Made by a program: the position numbers and the translations under genes
The notes under the pieces: model-generated
Databases searched by the model: none
What the model was told of the DNA's origin: nothing
Seen by the model: the letters and a program-made list of their open reading frames with translations, nothing else
In this document: piece by piece, positions 1 to 4,376 of the stretch
How positions within the stretch are numbered: the stretch's first letter is position 1
Layout: the number at the start of each line of letters is the position of its first letter
Assembly (NCBI GenBank): GCA_013329455.1
Contig: DUKF01000035.1
Coordinates: 1,555 to 8,724 of the forward strand
Origin: Methanotrichaceae archaeon
Lineage (GTDB): Archaea > Halobacteriota > Methanosarcinia > Methanotrichales > Methanotrichaceae
Direction of reading: 5' to 3'
DNA: 7,170 bases

Positions 1-135
1 GAGGAGGCCGTGGAGGAGCTGAACGATCACGGCGCCTCGACCAACGCCATCGGAGTCCTCCTGGACAAGAGGGGGATCGACGAGATCGCCGGGGTTTCGG
101 TCTGCTCACTTCTTCAGATTATCAGGGTGAACTGA
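1..135 (+). CDS. Phosphoribosyltransferase-like protein, C-terminal fragment (PyrE/GfcR-like)
   Basis: Frame 1 is open from the window edge to TGA at 133-135, giving the last 44 residues of a protein that begins upstream. The fragment reads as the tail of a type I phosphoribosyltransferase. An amphipathic helix (EEAVEELNDHGA) leads into a hydrophobic strand (AIGVLLDKRGIDEI), then a GVSVCSLLQIIRV ending. This layout resembles archaeal orotate-phosphoribosyltransferase-like proteins and the haloarchaeal regulator GfcR, where the end has the form DK.G...I.GVPV.SL. The PRPP-binding loop and any N-terminal helix-turn-helix domain lie outside the window. I therefore cannot tell a true orotate phosphoribosyltransferase (OMP synthesis) from a PRTase-fold regulator. 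Codon choice matches the neighbouring genes. Confidence is high that it is coding and moderate on the family. Confidence 0.6.
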   Translation, partial: EEAVEELNDHGASTNAIGVLLDKRGIDEIAGVSVCSLLQIIRVN

Positions 136-142
136 GAGCTTC

Positions 143-177
143 AGGCCCAAAGTCGGGCTTGGATTTGATCCCTTTTT
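143..177 (+). terminator. Putative terminator after the PRTase-like gene
   Basis: Eight bases past the stop, AGGCCC (143-148) can pair with GGGCTT (155-160) around a 6-nt loop, with one G-T wobble. A CTTTTT run follows at 172-177. Archaeal termination relies mainly on T-runs, so the T5 tract is the more meaningful part. The stem is short and the call is tentative. Confidence 0.35.
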
Positions 178-262
178 AACGATCTATTTGCGGTTGATCT
201 GGCTCAAAATCCACTTCAGCAGATCTTCGGTTGAGGTACACTTAGATCTTGCACCCTAAAAA

Positions 263-297
263 TTTATATACACATCGGACCAATTACAATCAGGAGG
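263..297 (+). promoter_or_regulatory. Archaeal promoter and Shine-Dalgarno for the repeat protein gene
   Basis: TTTATATA at 263-270, preceded by an A-rich BRE-like CTAAAAA, is a good archaeal TATA box. Archaeal spacing puts the transcript start near 289-293. A perfect AGGAGG at 292-297 lies 6 nt before the ATG at 304. The leader would be only about 11-15 nt, with the ribosome site almost at its 5' end. The gene is therefore probably transcribed on its own, separately from the upstream PRTase-like gene. The rest of 136-262 holds nothing I recognise. Confidence 0.7.
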
Positions 298-303
298 ATC
301 GTA

Positions 304-828
304 ATGAGTCTGAAAATCTGTTATACTGTCCCTTTTGCAGCCATGGTGCTGCTTTTCATACTGGCCCTGCCGGCCTTCTCAGAAGACGACTCAACGTCCC
401 AGGCACCAAGTTTTGGTGACGTTAAGTACAAGGTCCTGGACCCGATTCAGCTCAGCAAGGAGGCAAAGCCTCTCTACAAAGTTGACGCCTTCTTCAGGCT
501 GAGGGACCTTCGAGAGATCGCGACCAGAGATAGGGATACTTACATCGTGCCTTCAAAGGCTGATCAGGACCCGTCTGAGCTCGGCAAAGAGGCAAAGCCA
601 CTCTACGACGTCGCATCTTACTTCAGGATAAAGAAACTTCGAGAGATCGCGACCAGAGATAAGGGGACTTACATCGTGCCTTCAAAAACTGATCAGGTGC
701 CCTCTGAGCTGGGCAAAGAGGCTAAGCCTCTGTACGACGTTGACTCTTACTTCAGGAAAAAAGACATTCGAGAGATAGGTTCTAAGAAGAAAAAGAGCTT
801 CGTCGTGCCATCGAAGATCAGGGCTTAA
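304..828 (+). CDS. Secreted protein of three tandem 43-residue repeats, unknown function
   Basis: I do not recognise this 174-residue protein. Residues 1-26 look like a Sec signal peptide: a short N-terminus with K4, a hydrophobic core at about 9-22, and likely cleavage after A24-F25-S26, before the acidic EDD. No cysteine sits at the cleavage site, so a lipoprotein is unlikely. The mature part is built of three repeats, at residues 50-92, 93-135 and 136-174 (the last ends early). Each has the plan LGKEAKPLYDV..YFR...LREIA.RDK.TYIVPSK, with a DP.EL linker. The repeats are rich in Lys, Arg, Asp and Glu and contain no Cys or His. There is no second membrane segment, so the protein is probably exported and soluble or surface-associated. 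The start is fixed by AGGAGG 6 nt upstream and by the signal peptide. It is flanked by its own promoter and a hairpin terminator, so it stands alone. A cell-envelope or binding role is only a guess. Confidence 0.8.
   Translation: MSLKICYTVPFAAMVLLFILALPAFSEDDSTSQAPSFGDVKYKVLDPIQLSKEAKPLYKVDAFFRLRDLREIATRDRDTYIVPSKADQDPSELGKEAKPLYDVASYFRIKKLREIATRDKGTYIVPSKTDQVPSELGKEAKPLYDVDSYFRKKDIREIGSKKKKSFVVPSKIRA
451..825 (+). repeat. Three tandem 129-bp in-frame repeats
   Basis: Units lie at 451-579, 580-708 and 709-825 (third truncated to 117 bp plus stop). By hand count, units 1 and 2 match at 105 of 129 bases, including an uninterrupted 25-bp identity (508-532 and 637-661). Unit 3 is more diverged in its second half, where the ATRDKGTY part becomes the lysine-rich SKKKKSF. 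The arrangement indicates intragenic duplication, with units 1 and 2 the more recent pair or kept alike by recombination. Confidence 0.9.
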
Positions 829-876
829 GGGCTCGGAATCGCGGGCTTGATCTTGTGGCTCGACCTGGCCGAAACC

Positions 877-914
877 GTATCTTTGAGGCGGCGATCCGCC
901 GGCCTCAGAGATAC
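877..914. terminator. Strong hairpin at convergent junction, overlapping thioredoxin stop codon
   Basis: Bases 877-889 (GTATCTTTGAGGC) pair with 902-914 (GCCTCAGAGATAC) in 13 consecutive pairs, one of them a T-G wobble. With a one-base bulge the stem can extend through GGC/GCC to a 5-nt loop. The right arm contains the last two codons and TGA stop of the minus-strand thioredoxin gene. On the plus strand the stem is followed shortly by TTTT, which suits termination of the repeat-protein transcript. On the minus strand no comparable T-run follows. It may act as a two-way terminator or a 3'-end stabiliser. Confidence 0.6.
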
Positions 915-1306
915 TTCTGAATTTTGTTCGTCAGAGTGGTCTTTGGATAGGCTCCAACCATCTGGTCGATCAGCTCGCCATTCTTGAATACGAGCATGGT
1001 GGGTATCGCCATGATGCCGTACTTGCTGGAGGTCTGCATGTTCTCGTCGACGTTAAGCTTTCCGAAGACGACCTTCCCCTTCAACTCTTTGGCCAGCTCT
1101 TCGATAACGGGGGCGATCATCCTACAGGGTCCGCACCACTCTGCCCAGCAGTCTAAGATCACAAGAGGATACTTGGCCAATACGTCTCCGACGGTGCCGT
1201 CCGTCACCTTGACGGGGCTGTCGGGATAATCCACATTTGGTTCGTTTGCCATCTTTTTCATCTCCTCGAGCTTCTTTCTCTTTATCCGTTCAAGCTCCTC
1301 GTCCAA
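905..1306 (-). CDS. trxA: Thioredoxin
   Basis: A small thiol-disulfide oxidoreductase that reduces protein disulfides in the cytoplasm. The family call is secure. The protein has the W-C-G-P-C active site (residues 57-61 from the TTG start), the hydrophobic strand LVILDCWAEW before it, the cis-proline IPT motif (P102), and the FKNG turn and GAY region near the end. It carries about 30 residues before the thioredoxin fold, starting with a charged helix (DEELERIKRKKLEEM). Three starts are possible. GTG at 1312 overlaps the upstream stop as GTGA but has GAGGT directly against it. TTG at 1306 has GAGGTG with 5-nt spacing and gives MDEELER, which I prefer. ATG at 1252 would leave a conventional short thioredoxin. 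The gene follows the DUF1638 gene with essentially no gap, so the two are co-transcribed and probably translationally coupled. The partner reductase is not in the window. Confidence 0.93.
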   Translation of the reverse strand: MDEELERIKRKKLEEMKKMANEPNVDYPDSPVKVTDGTVGDVLAKYPLVILDCWAEWCGPCRMIAPVIEELAKELKGKVVFGKLNVDENMQTSSKYGIMAIPTMLVFKNGELIDQMVGAYPKTTLTNKIQKYL

Positions 1307-1308
1307 GA

Positions 1309-1881
1309 TCACACCTCTAACCGCTCTTTAGCCTCTACAATCAACGACCTGAAATGGTCCAGATCGACCGGCATCGTCTCGTAGGGGCAGAGGTTGAAAT
1401 CGAGAAATTCGATCAGTCCCTCCTCGTAATCATCGGCGTTTTTGAGGGTGTCCAGGAAGATGGAACCCTTGAAGGGTGCAAGCTGAAAACGGGCCTCTTC
1501 CCGGCTCCAGTTCATCCTCTCGAACATGTCCTTCCAGCTCTTGACCCAGCCTGGCGAGAGGTAAAAGTAAAGTCCTCGGTTGGCTATATCCTCCACCTTC
1601 TTTCGAGTGATGAAGGCGTCGATGCAGTTCTGGCACCTGATCAGAGCTGCCTTGTAGGGGGCGAGAATCTCGGCCATCTTGGGGTGGCACTCGCCGTAGG
1701 CGACGATTATCCCATCGTGGTCTTTGCACTCTTCCAGCTCCGCCTTGAGAGCCATTGCCAGGTCGTCGAAGTTGACGTGGAGTCCGGCCTCAAGGTAGCG
1801 GACCTCGAATGGGAAGTCGAGCTGGTCGGATATCTCCTCGATCTCATCCTTGAATATGCCGCAGGCGATGATTGCGTACAT
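1309..1881 (-). CDS. DUF1638 family protein
   Basis: A soluble protein of about 190 residues with no signal or membrane segment. It fits DUF1638 (PF07796) as I remember the family: an N-terminal ACG motif, a YL.AGLH motif, a YG.C motif (here YGECHP at 62-67), a following cysteine (RCQNC, 82-86) and an FYLSPGW segment (106-112). Six cysteines are present (7, 52, 65, 83, 86, 165). Those at 7, 65 and 86 coincide with family motifs, suggesting a metal or redox site. That is inference, as the biochemical function is not established. From memory, relatives occur near corrinoid methyltransferase genes in methanogens and bacteria; no such gene is visible here. Its direct partner is the downstream thioredoxin. 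I chose ATG at 1881 over TTG at 1887 because a TATA box is correctly placed for a transcript starting at that ATG, and no Shine-Dalgarno is present. Confidence 0.8.
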   Translation of the reverse strand: MYAIIACGIFKDEIEEISDQLDFPFEVRYLEAGLHVNFDDLAMALKAELEECKDHDGIIVAYGECHPKMAEILAPYKAALIRCQNCIDAFITRKKVEDIANRGLYFYLSPGWVKSWKDMFERMNWSREEARFQLAPFKGSIFLDTLKNADDYEEGLIEFLDFNLCPYETMPVDLDHFRSLIVEAKERLEV

Positions 1882-1914
1882 GGACAACTTTACAGTCGTC
1901 GGGATATTATATAT
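1881..1914 (-). promoter_or_regulatory. TATA box for a probably leaderless DUF1638-thioredoxin transcript
   Basis: On the minus strand ATATATAATAT spans 1914-1904. Relative to the A of the ATG at 1881, this is -33 to -23, the usual archaeal TATA position. No Shine-Dalgarno-like sequence lies between. Transcription probably begins at or within a few bases of the ATG. The gene is therefore likely expressed separately from alanine dehydrogenase, which ends 30 bp upstream of the TATA box. Confidence 0.6.
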
Positions 1915-1943
1915 CGCTTATCCGAAAGCTTTCAGGCGAAGGC

Positions 1944-2924
1944 TCACAAAAACGAAAGCTTTGTTCCGATCCCTTTCTCCACTGCCTTCTGGTGGACCTT
2001 CGTGGCCGTTGCCACGTCCTGTATAGCCAGGCCCGTAGAGTCGAATATGGTGATTTCTTCGTCGCTCACTCGGCCTGCGACCTTTCCGGCAACGATCTCG
2101 CCGATCTGGGCGTAAATCCCCTCGGGGGCGAGGAGCCCATTGGTCAGGGGGACGTTCACCTCGCCGGAATGGGATGCTTGGGCCATGTCGTCCACGACGA
2201 CCTTTGACCTGTGAAGAAGGCCGGGCTCCAGCTCCTCTTTTCCTTTCGCGTCGGCCCCGATGGCGTTGATGTGGGTGCCCTCAGAGATCCACTCGTCTTT
2301 CACCAGGGGCTTTCGCGAGGGGGTGGTGGTGACCAGGATGTCAGAGTCGCAGGCGTCTTTTACATCGGTGGAAATATCGTACTCAACATCCAGAAAGCTT
2401 CTGCAGTCTTTTTCCAGGGCCTTGCACCGGTCGAGGGATAGGTCGGCAACCAACACCTTCTCGATGGAGAAGAGCTTGGCAAGGCCCAGAAGCTGGGTTC
2501 TCGCCTGGGCTCCAGCTCCAACGATCCCCGCCACCCGGGAGTTCTTCCTCGCGAGATACTTGGCGGCGACGGCTCCCGCGGCCCCTGTCCTCATGCTGGT
2601 GAGGTGAGTTGCTCCCATCATGGCGAGAGGGGCTCCGGTCTTCGGCGAGTTCAAAATCATCACCGCCATCACCGTGGGAAGGCCCTGGCCGGGATTTGCT
2701 GGATGGACGTTGACGACCTTGACTCCGGTGGCGTCCAGGTCCTCGAGGTAGGCAGGCATCGTCCGAAGGTCGCCATTGTGCTTTCGGTAGTAAAGGTAAG
2801 ACTTGGGCGGCATCTGGGCCTTTCCTAGGCCATGCTCTTTGAAGGCTTCCTCCACCGCCTCGATCGTCTCCTCCATCGTCAGCAGCGACTTCACCTCGTC
2901 CTCTGATAACCACAATATATCCAA
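1944..2924 (-). CDS. ala: Alanine dehydrogenase, archaeal type (ornithine cyclodeaminase/mu-crystallin family)
   Basis: Catalyses the reversible NAD-dependent oxidation of L-alanine to pyruvate and ammonia in the cytoplasm. The 326-residue product closely follows the remembered Archaeoglobus fulgidus enzyme in length and block order. In order these are AFKEHGLGKAQMPPKSYLY, GDLRTMPAYL, K69 in GVKVVNVHPANP, GLPTVMAVMILNSP, the SMRTGAAGAVAAKYLARKNS block, a Rossmann glycine motif GAGAQA (136-141), TTTPSRKPLV, GTHINAIGAD and FDSTGLAIQD. K41 and R54 match the positions proposed to bind substrate carboxylate in the archaeal enzyme. The start is TTG at 2924: GGAGG lies 8 nt upstream and the protein then begins MDILWLSEDEV, as the family requires. 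Reading further upstream would run into the oppositely oriented reductase gene. Ornithine cyclodeaminase or another mu-crystallin-type imine reductase is the alternative. It is divergent from the reductase and upstream of the DUF1638 operon. Confidence 0.88.
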   Translation of the reverse strand: MDILWLSEDEVKSLLTMEETIEAVEEAFKEHGLGKAQMPPKSYLYYRKHNGDLRTMPAYLEDLDATGVKVVNVHPANPGQGLPTVMAVMILNSPKTGAPLAMMGATHLTSMRTGAAGAVAAKYLARKNSRVAGIVGAGAQARTQLLGLAKLFSIEKVLVADLSLDRCKALEKDCRSFLDVEYDISTDVKDACDSDILVTTTPSRKPLVKDEWISEGTHINAIGADAKGKEELEPGLLHRSKVVVDDMAQASHSGEVNVPLTNGLLAPEGIYAQIGEIVAGKVAGRVSDEEITIFDSTGLAIQDVATATKVHQKAVEKGIGTKLSFL

Positions 2925-2932
2925 ATCGTTTC

Positions 2933-2937
2933 CCTCC
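2933..2937 (-). promoter_or_regulatory. Shine-Dalgarno fixing the TTG start of alanine dehydrogenase
   Basis: On the minus strand GGAGG is followed after 8 nt by TTG at 2924-2922. It lies inside a perfect 9-bp tandem repeat (AGTCTGGAG twice, 2951-2934 on the minus strand), so a second GGAG core sits 9 nt further upstream. Confidence 0.65.
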
Positions 2938-2959
2938 AGACTCTCCAGACTCTTTCCGT

Positions 2960-2972
2960 GAGATATTGTCTC
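2960..2972. promoter_or_regulatory. Putative shared divergent promoter element
   Basis: GAGATATTGTCTC is an imperfect palindrome (10 of 13 positions symmetric) with a TATA-like AGATATTG/CAATATCT core readable on both strands. From it, minus-strand transcription would start near 2940, just before the alanine dehydrogenase ribosome site. Plus-strand transcription would start near 2990, about 30 nt before the reductase ATG at 3022. Both spacings are reasonable, but the TATA match is weak. It could be a core promoter, an operator, or both. Confidence 0.35.
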
Positions 2973-3021
2973 GTCCCGGATGGAAAAGGCTATCCCCCTG
3001 ATCGATCGATGGCACCATGGA

Positions 3022-4227
3022 ATGGAACAGTACGACGTCGCCGTGATCGGGGCAGGGCCTGCAGGATCGATGGCGGCAAAAAAGGCGGCCGAGGTCGGGG
3101 CTGCTGTAATCATCCTGGAGGAGCACCCAAGGGCCGGATGGCCCGTCCAGTGCGCTGGGCTTCTGGGTGTGAGGGCGATCGAAGAGTCGGAGCTGCCGCT
3201 GGCCAAATTTGCCATCAGGCCAGTCCGGGGGGCTTTTGTCGTCTCGCCAGGGGGCTTTCAAATCACCTTCAGATCCAAAGAGACGAAGGCCTGGGTCGTC
3301 GATCGCAGGCTCTTTGACCGGGCGCTCCTGGCAAAGGCCGCAAGATCTGGAGCCGAGGTGAGGATGGGCTCACCGGTGACGGATCTTGTCAGGGATGGCA
3401 GGAGAAGCATTCTCACCGTCGGCCGAGGTGTCGATCTGCAAAAGATAGAGGCGGGGGTCGTCATCTCCGCCGAGGGGGTTGGGGCGAGGATCGCGAGGAG
3501 GGCTGGGATCGGCCCGCCCCGGGAGATTCTATCCTCTGCCCAGGTGGAGGTTCCTTTCGAGGTGGTGGACCCGGAGAAGGTCGAGATCCGCCTCGGTGAA
3601 AAGGTGGCACCGGGCTTCTTCGCCTGGTCGATCCCGGCCCAAGAGGGGGTCGCAAGAGTTGGGCTCTGCTGTCGAGAAAATGCCTGCGAGCATCTGAAAA
3701 GTTTCCTCCGAAGCTCCCCGATCCGAAAGAGGCTGAAGGGCGGGCCCCTCCACCTGGTCGTTGGGGGGCTTCCCCTCGGCCCGCCCGCCTCCACCGTTGC
3801 CGAGGGATTCATGGCCGTCGGCGACGCTGCAGGCCAGGTGAAGCCGACCTCAGGAGGCGGAATCTACCCGGGCCTCGTTTCTGCCAAGATCGCGGGCGAG
3901 GTGGCAGCAGCGGCGGCCCTGGAGGGAGACGCCTCCGCCGCCAGACTCCAAGAGTACGAGAAGAGGTGGCGAAGAGCCGTAGGCCGGGAGCTTCGGCTTG
4001 GGATGATCGTCCACAGGATGATGGCCGGAATGACCGACGAGGAACTAGACGATCTGATCCGCGACCTCAGCAAAAGAGAGGATTTGATCAGGATGATCGA
4101 GGAGTGCGGAGACATCGACCGTCCAAGCGTCGTCATCAGAAAAGTCGCGCCGCGGATGGGCCTAGCCGGCCTCAAGCTGGCGAAGATCCTTCTTCGCAAT
4201 CGCCAGATCTTGAAATATAGTGTTTAA
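3022..4227 (+). CDS. Geranylgeranyl reductase family FAD-dependent oxidoreductase
   Basis: A 401-residue flavoprotein of the family that saturates isoprenoid double bonds. In archaea these enzymes reduce geranylgeranyl chains of membrane lipids or side chains of isoprenoid quinones and methanophenazine. Which substrate applies here cannot be read from sequence. Seen: the N-terminal FAD motif GAGPAG (10-15), the EE pair ending strand 2, the PVQCAGL segment with the family cysteine (C44), VDRRLFDRALL (93-103), a PGFFAWSIP motif (197-205) matching the reductase signature P..Y.W.FP with Phe for Tyr, and AVGDAAGQVKPTSGGGI (from 265) for FAD. The length is normal. ATG at 3022 gives MEQYDVAVIG, the usual family start. 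An in-frame ATG at 2980 would add 14 residues with no homology-like character. Neither start has a strong ribosome site. The gene is divergent from alanine dehydrogenase and convergent with the Rad50-like gene. Its stop lies in a large inverted repeat. Confidence 0.88.
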   Translation: MEQYDVAVIGAGPAGSMAAKKAAEVGAAVIILEEHPRAGWPVQCAGLLGVRAIEESELPLAKFAIRPVRGAFVVSPGGFQITFRSKETKAWVVDRRLFDRALLAKAARSGAEVRMGSPVTDLVRDGRRSILTVGRGVDLQKIEAGVVISAEGVGARIARRAGIGPPREILSSAQVEVPFEVVDPEKVEIRLGEKVAPGFFAWSIPAQEGVARVGLCCRENACEHLKSFLRSSPIRKRLKGGPLHLVVGGLPLGPPASTVAEGFMAVGDAAGQVKPTSGGGIYPGLVSAKIAGEVAAAAALEGDASAARLQEYEKRWRRAVGRELRLGMIVHRMMAGMTDEELDDLIRDLSKREDLIRMIEECGDIDRPSVVIRKVAPRMGLAGLKLAKILLRNRQILKYSV

Positions 4228-4298
4228 CGATACCTTTCGGACAAAACTCTAACTCGTGAGAGTTTGATATTTGGCCCTTGTTCGTATCGTTAAACACT
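4219..4298. terminator. Nested 80-bp inverted repeat between convergent genes
   Basis: AGTGTTTAACGATAC (4219-4233) is the exact reverse complement of 4284-4298, giving a perfect 15-bp stem. After a 5-nt bulge, GGACAA (4239-4244) pairs with TTGTTC (4278-4283). Inside, AACTCT/AGAGTT (4245-4250, 4259-4264) closes a loop, or alternatively AACTC (4251-4255) pairs with GAGTT (4260-4264) on a GTGA tetraloop. The left arm holds the last two codons and TAA stop of the reductase gene. TTTT at 4298-4301 follows the right arm. A terminator or 3'-end structure is likeliest. A small insertion with terminal inverted repeats is possible, but I see no target duplication. Confidence 0.6.
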
Positions 4299-4305
4299 TT
4301 TCTGG

Positions 4306-4339
4306 CGAGAACCGATTAGCCTCATCTAACTGGTTCTCG
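4306..4339. terminator. Second hairpin in the convergent intergenic region
   Basis: CGAGAACC (4306-4313) pairs perfectly with GGTTCTCG (4332-4339). The stem continues through a G-T pair, one mismatch and TTAG/CTAA to a 6-nt loop. It lies 37 nt past the stop of the minus-strand Rad50-like gene, where a 3' end for that transcript would be expected. No strong T-run follows on either strand. Apart from this and the larger palindrome, the region 4340-4376 holds only a weak GGAGG/CCTCC pairing. Confidence 0.5.
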
Positions 4340-4376
4340 ACTATATTCATCCGAGAGGGAGGCTATCCGGCCCCTC

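Noticed and set aside
451..825. CRISPR-like array
   Set aside because: Repeats are directly adjacent 129-bp coding units in one reading frame, with no spacers of unique sequence.
1354..2115. Long plus-strand open frame opposite DUF1638 and the end of alanine dehydrogenase
   Set aside because: It lies antisense to two genes with clear motifs, has no recognisable domain and its start is not supported by a ribosome site. High GC keeps antisense frames open.
2980..3021. Upstream in-frame ATG for the reductase
   Set aside because: It adds 14 residues before the canonical N-terminal FAD strand and has no ribosome site. The ATG at 3022 gives the expected family start.
2925..3215. N-terminal extension of alanine dehydrogenase from an upstream ATG
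   Set aside because: The extra 97 residues run through the divergent promoter and into the oppositely oriented reductase gene. Family length and the GGAGG-TTG start both place the true start at 2924.
2383..3261. 292-codon minus-strand open frame overlapping alanine dehydrogenase and the reductase
   Set aside because: The translation is Gly/Arg/Pro/Ser-rich low-complexity sequence typical of an out-of-frame reading. It overlaps two well-supported genes.
4219..4298. Insertion sequence ends
   Set aside because: The terminal inverted repeat is perfect, but there is no transposase, no visible target-site duplication and only 80 bp in total. I keep it as a structured terminator-like element.
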